From the NCBI GenBank assembly GCA_016190985.1, contig JACPPI010000024.1:62001-126000 (forward strand): 64,000 bases of DNA. Direction: 5' to 3'. Source of the stretch: Opitutia bacterium (lineage in GTDB: Bacteria > Verrucomicrobiota > Verrucomicrobiia > Opitutales > Opitutaceae). The notes beneath the pieces are model-generated. The model saw nothing but the letters and a program-made list of their open reading frames with translations. It did not search any database and was not told the origin of the DNA. Every line of letters starts with the position of its first letter. Positions within the stretch are counted from its first letter, which is position 1. Shown piece by piece: positions 26,527-37,100 of the stretch. The position numbers were made by a program, and so were the translations under genes.

Positions 26527-26543
26527 AACCATGAGGAAGACAA

Positions 26544-27566
26544 TCACTGCGCGCTCTTCAAATCGGTCATGAGGCGGTCGATGTCGGCGGCGGCCTTGCC
26601 AATGTCGCGGAAAGTCTCGAGCCGGCCCGGCGCGGCCGGATAGCTGGCCGGGTTGGCGAGCTGCGCGGGACTCAGGAGCTGGCGCGCCGCGAGGTTGGGA
26701 TTGGTGTAGGGAAACTTGTCGGAGACGATCTTGGAGACCTCGGGGCGCAGGATGTAGTTGATCAGCGCGTGCGCCCCGGCCTGGTGCGCGGCGCCGGCGG
26801 GGATCGCGAGGATGTCGATGAAGCGATGCGCGCCCTCGGCCGGCAGGACGTATTTGAACTTCCGGTTCTCGTTCCAGAGCAGGGCCGCCTCGCCGCTCCA
26901 CACGATGCCGATGTCCACGTCGCCGTTGAGGAGCGCCGTCTTGGGGCTGTCGGAATCGAAGACCTTCACGAGCCTGACCCAGCGGGCGATCTCGGGGCGG
27001 ACCTTCGCCAGCGCGGCGGGGTTGATGTCGTTGACGGGCAGCCCGGCGCTGTAGAGCGCCCAGGTGACGATCTCGCGGTTGTCGTTGAGCACGACGAGCC
27101 GGTCCTTGAATTTCGTCTGAAAAACATCCCTGTAGCCCCGGATCGGGCCGGCGACCTTCTCGGTGTTGACGACGATCCCGACGGTGCCGGTCATGTAGGG
27201 CACGGTAAACCTGTCGGCCGGGTCATGCGGGAGACGGCGGAACTCGGCGCCGATGTTCTTCAGGTTGGTGAGCTTCGCGCGGTCAAGCGGGGCGAGCAGT
27301 CCGCGACGGATCAGCAGCTCGGCGGCGTATTCGGAGGGCTGGATGAGGTCGTAACTGCCGCCGGCGGCGACCAGCTTGGAGAGCAGCTCCTCGTTGGAGG
27401 CGTAGGTCTCGAAGTTGACCTTGATGCCGGTCTCCCTGGTGAAGCCGTCGAGGACTTCCTGCGGGATGTATTCGGACCAGCCGAAGAGGTTGACTTCGGC
27501 GGCGGGCGCCAGGACAGCGGCGCCCAGCGCGGCCAGGGCGAGGACGATGGATTTCAATGATCTCAT
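26544..27566 (-). CDS. potD: Spermidine/putrescine-binding protein
   Basis: 340 residues with a signal peptide (MRSLKSIVLALAALGAAVLAPAA). The mature start VNLFGWSEYIPQEVLDGF and PYMTGTVGIVVN are typical of PotD; IVWSGEAALL and FPYTNPN follow. It binds polyamines in the periplasm and delivers them to PotBC. It lies between potC and potB; a strong hairpin repeat follows its stop. Confidence 0.92.
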   Translation of the reverse strand: MRSLKSIVLALAALGAAVLAPAAEVNLFGWSEYIPQEVLDGFTRETGIKVNFETYASNEELLSKLVAAGGSYDLIQPSEYAAELLIRRGLLAPLDRAKLTNLKNIGAEFRRLPHDPADRFTVPYMTGTVGIVVNTEKVAGPIRGYRDVFQTKFKDRLVVLNDNREIVTWALYSAGLPVNDINPAALAKVRPEIARWVRLVKVFDSDSPKTALLNGDVDIGIVWSGEAALLWNENRKFKYVLPAEGAHRFIDILAIPAGAAHQAGAHALINYILRPEVSKIVSDKFPYTNPNLAARQLLSPAQLANPASYPAAPGRLETFRDIGKAAADIDRLMTDLKSAQ

Positions 27567-27589
27567 AGGCTGTGGATTGAGGGATTTGT

Positions 27590-28405
27590 TCAGCGGCTGA
27601 GTTTCCGGAGATATTCCGAAAAAAGCACAAAGGCGACGGTCGCCAGGATGAAGAGGGTCGAAAGCGCGTTGAGCATCGGGTTGAGGCCCACGCGGGCCAT
27701 GCCGTAGACTTGGACCGGCAGCGTCTCCGCCGAGGCGCTGCGGGTGAAGAAGGTGACGATCAGCTCATCCATCGAAAGCGTGAAGGCCATGAGCGCCCCG
27801 GCGATGATGGCCGGCTTCAGGCAGGGCACGATGACCAGCCAGAACGCCCGAAGCGGTGTCGCGCCGAGGTCGAGGGCCGCCTCCTCCAGCGCGGGGTCCA
27901 GCCCGTGCAGGCGGACCTGCACGGCGATGAGCACGAAGGGGAAACTGAAGGTCACGTGCCCGATGATGACAGTGGTGAACCCAAGCTTGAGGCCGATGGT
28001 GGCAAAGAGGATGAGCAGGCTGATGCCCATGAGGATCTCGGGCATGACCATCGGAATGGCCACGATGGTGCGGATGAGCTGCGAGCAGCGGTAACGGTAA
28101 CGGTGCAGCAGCCAGGCGCCGGCCGTGCCGAGGAGGACCGACAGGATGGCGGTGGCCGTCGCGATCAGCAGGCTGTTTTTCGCGGCGCGGAGCAGCGGCG
28201 CGTTGGCGAGGAGCTTCTGATACCAGTCCAGGGTGAAACCCTCCCACACGACGTTCAGCCGCGACGCATTGAACGAGCAGGCCACGAGCACGAGGACCGG
28301 CCCGTAGAGAAATAGAAACACCAGCGCCGTCCAACCGCGCAGGAACCAGTCCATCAGTTTCAGGCCCGAAGGCAGCAGCGGTCGTGAAGGGGCGGTCGCA
28401 GGCAT
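27590..28405 (-). CDS. potC: Spermidine/putrescine ABC transporter permease PotC
   Basis: 271 residues from the ATG at 28405 (MPATAPSRP). Six helices, the PotC-type ACSFNASRL loop and the EEAALDLGATPLRAFW coupling motif are seen. It forms the channel with PotB. It is the first gene of the operon, 23 bp upstream of potD. Longer in-frame starts exist but only add a polar lead. Confidence 0.92.
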   Translation of the reverse strand: MPATAPSRPLLPSGLKLMDWFLRGWTALVFLFLYGPVLVLVACSFNASRLNVVWEGFTLDWYQKLLANAPLLRAAKNSLLIATATAILSVLLGTAGAWLLHRYRYRCSQLIRTIVAIPMVMPEILMGISLLILFATIGLKLGFTTVIIGHVTFSFPFVLIAVQVRLHGLDPALEEAALDLGATPLRAFWLVIVPCLKPAIIAGALMAFTLSMDELIVTFFTRSASAETLPVQVYGMARVGLNPMLNALSTLFILATVAFVLFSEYLRKLSR

Positions 28406-28499
28406 CGCGAGGTCGGGCAGGGTTATTGGACCCGAGCCCCGACATGGCAAGAGACGAGTGTGCCGCCCCGGCCACGCCGGTGGCCGCCACCGACGCGGC

Positions 28500-29057
28500 T
28501 CACAGGGAGTTCCGGTCCCGGATCTCCTCCGCCGGGCCGAAGATCATTTCCAACTGGGCCCGGGTCAGCGGCATTTTATAAAAGGCGTTCGAGTTGGGGG
28601 AACCGATCTCCGGCGCGTAGACCTTGTTGGGCAGCTGGACGGAGTTGGCGCGAAAGGAGACACAACGCTCGGTTTGAAAGACAAAGACCATGCCCTCGAA
28701 ACTGTATTCCACGACGGCCCGGCCCCAATCCGACTTGGCCAGGGCCAGTTTGTTGGCGCCCGCCAGAGCCGCGATGCGCTCGACGGTGAAGTCGGCCGAC
28801 TCCAGCGCCTGCCCGCTGGCGAGCCGGATGAAAAAGGAGTTCTCCGCATCCAGCGGCTTTTGGGGCTGCCCGATGGACAGGGAGACGAAACGCGCCTCGC
28901 CGTTGGGCTGGATCGGGCCGCGCGCCAGCAGGTTGCCGCGGACAAAAGTGCGGTATTGTTTCCTCTCCGGCTGGGCCGCGCCGGCCAGCAGGAAGCCGGC
29001 GAGCAATGTCAGCCCCACCAGGCCGGAGCGGGCGAAGTTATTGCGGAGTGACGTCAT
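28500..29057 (-). CDS. Exported protein of unknown function downstream of the AsmA-like gene
   Basis: 185 residues from the ATG at 29057. A signal peptide (LVGLTLLAGFLLAGAAQ) is followed by KQYRTFVRGNLLARGPIQ, a beta-rich middle (EYSFEGMVFVFQ) and RAQLEMIFGPAEEI at the end. No family was recognised. It starts 20 bp after the AsmA-like gene on the same strand and is probably co-transcribed, which hints at an envelope role. The 94 bp between it and potC hold nothing recognised. Confidence 0.7.
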   Translation of the reverse strand: MTSLRNNFARSGLVGLTLLAGFLLAGAAQPERKQYRTFVRGNLLARGPIQPNGEARFVSLSIGQPQKPLDAENSFFIRLASGQALESADFTVERIAALAGANKLALAKSDWGRAVVEYSFEGMVFVFQTERCVSFRANSVQLPNKVYAPEIGSPNSNAFYKMPLTRAQLEMIFGPAEEIRDRNSL

Positions 29058-29077
29058 GTGCTTGTTTGTCCCGCCAC

Positions 29078-32000
29078 TCACTTGTCCGGCGCGAGCAGGT
29101 CGGTCAGCTTGCCGGTTGCCAGCCGGGTGAAGAATGCCGCGGGGTCGGGCCGCGCCAGCGTGCCGCCGAGCGTGATCGTCTCCTTGGCCTTGGCGTAGTC
29201 CAGCTCGTCGCGCGCGCCGCTCAACAGCCGGAGCCGGCCGAGCTGCTCCTCGATCTTGCCGCGGCCGGCGAGGGTGAGCGAGGCGTTCAGCGGCTGCTCC
29301 AGCAGCGGCTTGCCGGCGACATGGGTCACCGCCCCCTTCCCCAGCAGCCGGATCTCCGGCGACACCAGGCTGATGTCCTCCAGGGTGAAATTCAGCTGCG
29401 GGTCGCGGACCAGCTTCATGTTCAGCTGGTCGTAGTTCAGCTCGCCAAGGGTCTGCGCCAGCTGATCGACATGGTAGGCCGCGCCCGCGACCTTTTCGAC
29501 GACCTTGGAGTTGCCGAACAGCGACCCGACCAGATCCACCGCCTTCGTGGCCAGGGAAACCTTGCCGGTCGTGCGCTGCAATCCGCGGAAGACGCCCTGC
29601 CGGCTGATCAGCGTGAAGGCGCCGTGGCTGCGCTCAAAGGCGCGGCCGGGGTTTTCGCCGTTGCCGCTGAAGCTGCCGGCCACGGAAAAAACACCCTCCA
29701 CGGTCGCCGGCCTGGACGGGTCGAGGGCCTTGAAGAGCTTGCCGGCGTCGAACTCCGTCAAGGAAAAATCACCGGTGAAGTCGTAGGGGCGCGGGCCCTT
29801 GGTGAAACTGAGCAGGCCCTTGGCCGCGAACCGCCCCTTCTCGCCGAAGGCCGCCTCCAGTTTCTGCAGCGCGACATCCGCCGGCTCGATGACCACGGCG
29901 CCCGTCAGTCCGGTCATCGCCCAGTCGGCTCCGCGCACGACCGATTTCACGTCCAGCGCCAGCCTCCCGGTGAGGCGCGCCCAAGCGGACGATTTGTCCG
30001 CGACCACCGGCGCCGGCTCCACTGTCGCTATCGCCGTCGGCTCATCGGCGGCCGACATCATGAAAACCCCGAGCACCGCCACCGCGTCGTTCAACTCCAC
30101 CTGCTCGCCGGTCAGCCGCCCATCGAGATGATAACCCCGACCGGCGGGAGCGAGATCGACGGCCAGAGCAAGGTCCGAGCGATAGCCCGCACGATCCAGC
30201 AGCAGCGGCGCCTGCACGGATATTTTGCCGTCGGCCGGCGCCACGGCGCGCAGACTCAGGTTGGCCACGGGCAGGATTTCATTGGTCGCCGCCGCGACCA
30301 GCCCGTTGACCGTCAGCCGCGCCTCCGCCTGCCGCACCGCGCCGAGAGCAAACCGCACCTCGCCGCCGGCCCGGCCGGCGGACACGGCCCGGGCGCCCGC
30401 AAAAAGCGGCTGCTCGGCGAGCGCCGGCACCTCGAGCGAAAAATTCAGCGAGCCTTTCGCGCCGTTTGCGGCGGACTGGCTCCCCGCGGCCGCCAGTTTC
30501 GCCAGAGCGCGGCCTCTCTGGTTGTGAATCGTGATATCGCCGGTCTCGAAGCGGACCTGGGTGCCGCCGGTCAGTTCAAGCAGCGGCTGGGCATCGACGT
30601 TCAGCCCGGCCAGCAGCGACCGCCCGTTCTGCTTCACCGTGACGTCCTTCAGGACGAACGGGCGCGGTGCCCGCAGTCGCACCTTGTCGCCATCGACCTC
30701 CACCACGAGTTCGCCGTCCGCCACGAAGCCGCCGAGCTTGATTCCCGGCAGGGGCAGCGGCACCGCGGCCAGCGACAGCCGCGCAAAGTCGAGCCGCAGC
30801 ACCGTCTTGCTGTCGGGAGTCCCGACGATGGCGGCCTGGCCGGTCGCCAGATCGAAGGTGAAAGGCCGCAGCGCCGTGGCCTTGAACATTTCCTGCCCGT
30901 CCGGTCCCGTCACCGCGGCCTGCAGCCGGCGCAGCTCGATCTTCCTTCCCGCCAAAGTGAAGTCGGCTTCGCCGGTGGATTGAATCGGGCCGATTGTCAG
31001 GAACGGGGCCAGCAACGCCGGCAGGTCCGCCTTGTAGTTGGCCACGATGGTGACGGCCGGGTCCGGCCCGACCGGCATCGTAACCTTCGCCTGCGCCGTC
31101 ACGGAATCGCCCGCCGGGGTCTTGAGCGTGAAAGCGCTGACGGTGGCCTGCAGCTCCTGCTTCGTCAGCACGGCATCGAAGTCGGCGGTGGCATCGGCCT
31201 TGTTCAGCAGCAATTGTCCGGCCTGGACGACACTGAGCCGCCCCACCTGCAGCGGCTGCACGGTGCGCAGGAGGAGGCGGTCGGCCTCGCCGGTGACGGC
31301 CAGCTGGCCGGTGATCAGGCCGCCGGAAAAATCCAGCCCCCGCACAAAAGGCCGCACCCACGCCACCGGCAGCCCCTGCAGGTTGAGGGTCAGCGCTTCG
31401 CCCGCCGCCGCGCTGCCGAGCAGCAGGCGGCGCTCCCGGAAATTGATCTCCGCCGCGTGCGCCGCCGACAGCTCGAGCACCGGCTGATCTCCCGCCACCG
31501 CCACATGAAGCTGGTTGAGCCGGGCCAGGCCTTCAGTCGCCGCCAGATCGAACCGGGCCGTGAGCTTCACCGCGCCAAACGCCCGCCAGGCCGGCTCCCA
31601 CGCCTCCAGCCGGCTGACCTCGGCGGCCAGATCGCCCTGCAGGCTGGCCGCGCCCGAGCCGGGAGCGAAGGTGAAGCGCCCCTCGCCGCGCGCGTTGAAC
31701 TCCGGCAGGCCCGCGCCGAGCATGAACGGCTCCACTTGGGCGGTGCGAGCCGAGAGCCGCCACCGGCCGGCGAATTCCTTGCCGCCCGCGGGCAGCGTGG
31801 CGTCGACGGCAATAACCTTGTCCGGCTTCCCGTCGAGCACGGTGTCCACGGTGAATTCATAGTTCTCCCCCGCCGCCGACTTGGCGAGCGTGGCGGCGAT
31901 CCGCAACTGCTCCTGCGCCGACAGTTTCCTCCCCTCGGCGTCCACGACGGCGGCGAGGGCGACGCGGCTGAAGGTCCTCTCCAGCGTTTGCCGGGCGCGC

Positions 32001-32611
32001 AGTTTCACTTCGGCGTTGAGCACGGCCACCCGGGCGGCGGGCGCGGGATTTTTCAGCATGGCGGTCACCGTCAACGCTCCCTCCTGCCCCGGCGCAAATC
32101 CTCCGCCCGTGATCTTGAAGGCCGCCTCGACGGGCGGCCTGCCCGTGTTGCCCGGCAGCAAGGCGCGGCCCTCGATCAGGCAGTCGGCCAGCTCGAGCGC
32201 GAAGGGCAGCTCGATCTGGGTGAGCAGGCCCGGAGTCGCGGCGGGTGCGCCCGCGGCGGCGGCGTTGGCCCGCGCCGCCGACACCTTGCTGGCATCGATA
32301 AACAGGCCGCGGCTACTGAGCCGGCCGAGCACGAGCCTCCGTCCGAACAACAGCCGCCACGGAGACCAGTCCGCCTCCAACTGTTCGAGCTGCATCCTTA
32401 CCCCGCCTTCCTCAAGCCGCACACCGCCCAGTTCGATGCGGGAAAAACCGGCGGAAACGGTGGTCACTTCACACTTCAATCCCCGCACAGACCGCAGCGT
32501 CCGCAGCACGGCCCGGCGCTGGACCGCGGGCGTGAGCGCCAGCCCGCCGGCGACGGCGGCCAAAGCCAGCAGGCCACCGAGGATGAGGAGCGTTGAGCGG
32601 GCCGGCTTCAT
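29078..32611 (-). CDS. Large AsmA/TamB-like envelope protein
   Basis: 1177 residues with one N-terminal membrane anchor (STLLILGGLLALAAVAGGLAL) and a long periplasmic part made of repeated amphipathic beta-strands. The pattern of many short G-x-hydrophobic strands and the C-terminal segment with FTLISRQGVFRGLQRTTGKV and a LGELNYDQLNMKLV block matches the AsmA/DUF3971 superfamily. These proteins bridge the periplasm and probably carry phospholipids to the outer membrane, which suits a diderm Verrucomicrobium. Exact subfamily is uncertain. Confidence 0.75.
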   Translation of the reverse strand: MKPARSTLLILGGLLALAAVAGGLALTPAVQRRAVLRTLRSVRGLKCEVTTVSAGFSRIELGGVRLEEGGVRMQLEQLEADWSPWRLLFGRRLVLGRLSSRGLFIDASKVSAARANAAAAGAPAATPGLLTQIELPFALELADCLIEGRALLPGNTGRPPVEAAFKITGGGFAPGQEGALTVTAMLKNPAPAARVAVLNAEVKLRARQTLERTFSRVALAAVVDAEGRKLSAQEQLRIAATLAKSAAGENYEFTVDTVLDGKPDKVIAVDATLPAGGKEFAGRWRLSARTAQVEPFMLGAGLPEFNARGEGRFTFAPGSGAASLQGDLAAEVSRLEAWEPAWRAFGAVKLTARFDLAATEGLARLNQLHVAVAGDQPVLELSAAHAAEINFRERRLLLGSAAAGEALTLNLQGLPVAWVRPFVRGLDFSGGLITGQLAVTGEADRLLLRTVQPLQVGRLSVVQAGQLLLNKADATADFDAVLTKQELQATVSAFTLKTPAGDSVTAQAKVTMPVGPDPAVTIVANYKADLPALLAPFLTIGPIQSTGEADFTLAGRKIELRRLQAAVTGPDGQEMFKATALRPFTFDLATGQAAIVGTPDSKTVLRLDFARLSLAAVPLPLPGIKLGGFVADGELVVEVDGDKVRLRAPRPFVLKDVTVKQNGRSLLAGLNVDAQPLLELTGGTQVRFETGDITIHNQRGRALAKLAAAGSQSAANGAKGSLNFSLEVPALAEQPLFAGARAVSAGRAGGEVRFALGAVRQAEARLTVNGLVAAATNEILPVANLSLRAVAPADGKISVQAPLLLDRAGYRSDLALAVDLAPAGRGYHLDGRLTGEQVELNDAVAVLGVFMMSAADEPTAIATVEPAPVVADKSSAWARLTGRLALDVKSVVRGADWAMTGLTGAVVIEPADVALQKLEAAFGEKGRFAAKGLLSFTKGPRPYDFTGDFSLTEFDAGKLFKALDPSRPATVEGVFSVAGSFSGNGENPGRAFERSHGAFTLISRQGVFRGLQRTTGKVSLATKAVDLVGSLFGNSKVVEKVAGAAYHVDQLAQTLGELNYDQLNMKLVRDPQLNFTLEDISLVSPEIRLLGKGAVTHVAGKPLLEQPLNASLTLAGRGKIEEQLGRLRLLSGARDELDYAKAKETITLGGTLARPDPAAFFTRLATGKLTDLLAPDK

Positions 32612-32687
32612 GCAGGTGTTGGAGCAGAGTCAGGCACAGTGATGGGGAAAGCAGGCGCGCGGCGACATCGAAAACGGGAGAGCACAA

Positions 32688-32711
32688 AAAAACCGCCGGG
32701 CGGCGGTTTTT
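32688..32711. terminator. Rho-independent terminator after tolC
   Basis: AAAAACCGCC, GGGC loop, GGCGGTTTTT gives a 10-bp stem with A and T runs on the two sides, so it works in both directions. It lies 13 bp after the TolC stop and ends the efflux operon before the AsmA-like gene. Confidence 0.9.
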
Positions 32712-32723
32712 CGTCTGCGCGGC

Positions 32724-34106
32724 TTACTTGGGCGGCCAGGGCAGCTCGCCGACGGGCTGCAACTCGTCGGCCAGGCCCATGGCCCGGCGGACGTTGGCCA
32801 CCGCGACGTTGTAGCTGTAGAAGGCCTGCAGCTGGTTCAGCCGGGCGGTGGTCAGGTCCACCTGCGAGGTGAGCACGTCGAGCTGCGTGGCCGTGCCGGC
32901 GCCGAAGCGGGCGTGGGCCAGGCGCACCGCCTCCTCGGCCTGCGCGACGACCTTCTTGGAGGCCTCGGCCAGCTCGGTGGCCTGTTGGAAGGTGGAGATG
33001 GCGCGGCGGACATCGACATCCACGTTGAGCTGGGCCTCGGCGACGGTGAGCTTCGTCTGCTCGAGGAGCGAGCGGGCCTGCGCGACCCGCCCGGCCCGGG
33101 CCCGGCCGTCGAAGATGTTCCACTGCGATTGGACGCCGGCGGTCCAGCTCTCGACCGGACCGGTCTTGAAAAACGCGCTCGGCGACTTGCTGCGCTGCCA
33201 GGTGGCGACCGCGGAGACCGCGGGGAAGTAGCCCGAGCGCGCGGTGACGACGGCTTGCTCGCCCGCAGCGGTGAGCTTGAGCAGGCGCTGCAGGTCGGGG
33301 CGGTGCTCGCGGGCCGTGACCAGGGCCGAGCGCAACTCAAAGCTGGCCGGCTTGAAGTCAAGAGTGCCGACGAACTCGGGAACCTTGGTGACATCGGGCT
33401 CGTTGGCCGTGACAAACCCGAGCGCCTGGCGGAGCTCCTCGACGGCGAGGCGGTGGTCGTTGCGCGCGGTGATGAGCGGCGTCCGGGCATTGGCCAGCGC
33501 GACCTCGGCGCGGAGCACCTCGAAGTTGGACACGGTGCCGGCCTCGTAGCGGTTCTTCACATCCTGCAACTGGCGCTGGAGGAGCCCGACGTTCTGCTCC
33601 TGCACTTTGATCTTTTCGCGGCTGAGGAGGACGGTGTAGAAGCGGGTGCGGACGTCGAGCAGCGCGGCGTTGAGCACGGCCCGGAAGTCGAGCACCGCCG
33701 CCTCGCGGGCCAACTGGGCGCTCCGGATATTCGAGCGCACGCCGCCACCGGCGAAGAGCACCTGCGTGGCCGAGAGGCTGATGCCCCAGGCCTGGCTGTC
33801 GTTGGTGAGGCCCAGCGCGCCGAGCCGCACCTGTTGCGCGGAACCGCTGGCGGTGAGCTTGGGAATCTGGGCCGAGCGGACTTCGAGGACGATGCCCTCC
33901 TGCTGCTTGATGCGCTCCTTGGCCTGGCGGATGGTGAAGTTGTTATCGAGCGCAAACGCGAGCGCGTAGGGCAAATCCAACGCCTCCGGCACGGCAAACT
34001 CGGGATCCGGCTTGCCGTCGTTGATCTGGGCGGGGGCGGGGGGAGTCGCGAGCAAGCTCGCGCCCACGAGGATGAGGAGGCTGGGCATACGCATATGAAA
34101 GGTCAT
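32724..34106 (-). CDS. tolC: TolC-family outer membrane efflux protein
   Basis: About 460 residues from the ATG at 34106; in-frame ATGs at 34094 and 34088 are alternatives. A signal peptide (LLILVGASLLATPPAPAQ) is followed by the duplicated helical barrel of outer-membrane efflux proteins (ALAFALDNNFTIRQAKERI; RRAISTFQQATELAEASKKV; FGAGTATQLDVLTSQVDLT). It forms the outer channel for the RND pump encoded just upstream. It is the last gene of the MarR-MFP-RND-TolC operon. Confidence 0.92.
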   Translation of the reverse strand: MTFHMRMPSLLILVGASLLATPPAPAQINDGKPDPEFAVPEALDLPYALAFALDNNFTIRQAKERIKQQEGIVLEVRSAQIPKLTASGSAQQVRLGALGLTNDSQAWGISLSATQVLFAGGGVRSNIRSAQLAREAAVLDFRAVLNAALLDVRTRFYTVLLSREKIKVQEQNVGLLQRQLQDVKNRYEAGTVSNFEVLRAEVALANARTPLITARNDHRLAVEELRQALGFVTANEPDVTKVPEFVGTLDFKPASFELRSALVTAREHRPDLQRLLKLTAAGEQAVVTARSGYFPAVSAVATWQRSKSPSAFFKTGPVESWTAGVQSQWNIFDGRARAGRVAQARSLLEQTKLTVAEAQLNVDVDVRRAISTFQQATELAEASKKVVAQAEEAVRLAHARFGAGTATQLDVLTSQVDLTTARLNQLQAFYSYNVAVANVRRAMGLADELQPVGELPWPPK

Positions 34107-34122
34107 GAGAAGAGACGGCTGG

Positions 34123-37100
34123 CTATTTGGCAAGGGCGGGCTGGGCGGCCGCCGGGGCGGCCTCGGCATCAACGGCCCGGTCCTGGGCGTGGTCCTTGGC
34201 CAGCAGCACATAGACCGAGGGCAGCACAAAGAGCGTGAACAGGGCGCCGATCGCCATGCCCCCGACGAGCACGAGGCCGATGGAATTGCGCGCCGCCGCG
34301 CCGGGGCCGCTGACGAGCGTGAGCGGGAAATGCCCGGCGATGGTGGCGACCGTGGTCATGAGGACGGGGCGCAGGCGGGTCTGGGCCGCCTCGCACACCG
34401 CCTCGACCTTGGAACGGCCCTCCTCCTGGAGCTTGTTGGCGAACTCGACCACGAGGATGCCGTTTTTGGCGATGAGGCCGACGAGCGTCACCAGGCCGAC
34501 CTGGGCGTAGATGTTCAGCGTGGTCGTCCAGCCGGTGGTCCAGAACGGCGTGTTCGGGTCCGGGATGCGGAGGAAGGTGAAGAGCAGCGCGCCGAACAGG
34601 GCCAGCGGCACCGAGCCGAGCAGGATCACGACCGGATCGCGGAACGAGTTGAACTGCACCGCCAGCGCGAGGAAGATCAGCACGATGGACAGCGCCAGCG
34701 CCGGCAGGAACTTGCCGCCCTCGTGCTTGAACTGCCGGGACTCGCCGGTGTAGTCGATGGTGTAGCCGGGCGGGAGGATTTCCTTTGAGGTCTTTTCGAG
34801 GAACGCGAGCGCGGCGTCCAACTGGCCGGTCGCGCCGGAGAGCTTGACCGCGTTGAGCTGCTGGAAGCGGTTGAGCGAGCGCGGCACCGTGCGCGCCTCC
34901 AGGTGCGCGATCGAACTGACCGGGATCAGCTCGCCGCCCGGCCCGGTGATGTGAATGTCGCGGAGCTGCGCGGGGTTGAGGCGTTCGCGGCGCTCGATCT
35001 GGGGGATGACCTTGTAGCTGCGGCCGGCGATGTTGAAGCGGTTGACGTAGTTGCCGCCGAGCGCCGAGGCCAGGTCGGCGCCGACCTGCCCGAGGTTGAG
35101 GCCCAGCGCGGCGACCTTCTCGCGGTCGATGACGATCTCCGACTGCGGCTGGTCGATCTTCAGGTCGATGAGCGGCGGGAAATGAAACAGCCCGCTCCGC
35201 ATCGCCTTGCGCGAAATCTGCTGGGCGAACTCCAGCAATTGCGGCGCATCCGCCGTGCCGGCGATGACGAACTCGACCGGGAAGTTGCTGCCGCCCGGCA
35301 AAGCGGCCGGCGTCAGCGCATAGACCTCCAGCCCGGGAATGCTGGACAGGCGGCCCTGGACTTCCGGCAGGATCTGGAAGACCGAGCGCGACCGCTGATC
35401 CCACGGTTTGGTCACCATGCCCCCAAACCCGTCGAAGCCGAACACGGCGCCCACCGACGGGGGGAACAGGATCTGGAACGTCAGCTCGCGCTCCTTGGTG
35501 TCGAGGAAGGCCTTTTCCACGGCCTCGCCGTAATGGCTCTTCTGGTCGGCGGTGGCGTTGGCCGCCGCGCTGATGCCGCTGAAGATCACGCTCTGGTCCT
35601 CGGGCGGAGCCAGCTCCTCGGGCGAGAACATATACATGGGGATGGCGCACAGACCGATGACGATCCACACGGCATAGACGAGCGGCCGCATGGCCATGGT
35701 GCGCTCCAGGCCGCGGCCGTAGGATTCGCGCAGCCGGTCGAACTTGTGGTTCACCCAGCCGGCGAAGCCGCGTTCCTCGTCGGCGGCGCTGCGCAGGAGT
35801 TTCGCCGCCATCATCGGCGAGAGGGTGAGCGCCACGATGCCGGAGATGGTCACGGCGCCGGCGAGGGTGAGGGCGAATTCGCGGAACAGCGCGCCGGTGA
35901 GCCCGCCCTGCAGGCCGATCGGCGTGTAGACCGCCGCGAGGGTGATCGTCATGGCGATGACGGGGCCGGCCAGCTCGCGCGCGCCGAGCATGGCCGCGTC
36001 GATCGGCGTGCGCCCCTCCCGCAGGTGCCGCTCCACATTCTCGACCATCACGATGGCGTCGTCCACGACGAGGCCGACGGAGAGCACGATGGCGAGGAGG
36101 GTCAGCAGGTTCAGCGTGAAGCCGAAGGCCTGCATCAGGAAGACGCCGCCGATGAGCGAGACCGGGATGGCCATGATGGGCACGAGCACCGAGCGCCACG
36201 AGCCGAGGAACAGGAAGATGACCACGACGACGATGAGCAGCGTGTCGATCAGGGTGTTGGTGACCTCATGGATGGCGTTGCTGATGTATTCGGAGGAGTC
36301 GTAGCCCACGACGGCGTCGAGGCCGCCGGGCATGTCCTTCTTGAGGACTTCCAGCTCGCCCCGGACGCTCCGGACCACGTCGATGGTGTTGGCGTTCGGC
36401 AGGGCATAGACGCCGATGAACACCGCGGTCTGGCCGGTCTGGCGCACCGAGGTGTCGTAGTCCTCCGCGCCGAGCACGACCTCCGCGATGTCCTCGAGCC
36501 GGACCACCGCGCCGTTTTGCTCGCGGATGGGCAGGCGCCTGAATTCCGCGACCGAGTGCAGGTCGGTGTTGGCGATCAGGTTGACCTGGACGAGGGCGCC
36601 CTTGGTCGTGCCGATCGCGGCCAGGTAGTTGTTCGCCGCCAGCGCCTGCCGGACCTGCGAGGGGCTGATCTGGAGCGCCGCCATCTTGTCCGACCGCAGC
36701 CAGACGCGCATGGCGAAGGTGCGGTCGCCGATGATCTCGATGCGCTGCACGCCGGACACGGCCGCCAGCCGCGGCTGCACGACGCGCACCAGGTAGTCGG
36801 TGATCTCGCTTTGCGAAAGGATGGCGGAGCTGAAGCCCAGGTAGGCCGCCGCGAAGGACTGGTCGGCCGACTGCACGCTGATCGAGGGGATCTGCGCCTC
36901 GGGCGGCAGCTCGTTGCGCACCTGGTTGACCTTGGAGGTGATGTCGGCGAGCGCCTTGGTCGTGTCGTAGTTCAGCTTCAGGCGCGCGTTGATGTTCGAG
37001 AAGCTCAGCAGGCTCTTGGACTCGATGTATTCGATGCCCTCGGCCGAGGCGATGGCCCGCTCGAGCGGCGTGGTGACGAAGCCGCGCACCAGCTCGGCGT

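Noticed and set aside
29006-32596. 1196-codon plus-strand open frame opposite the AsmA-like gene
   Set aside because: Low-complexity Arg/Gln/Gly-rich translation with no domain; the opposite frame has an anchor and coherent beta-strand repeats.
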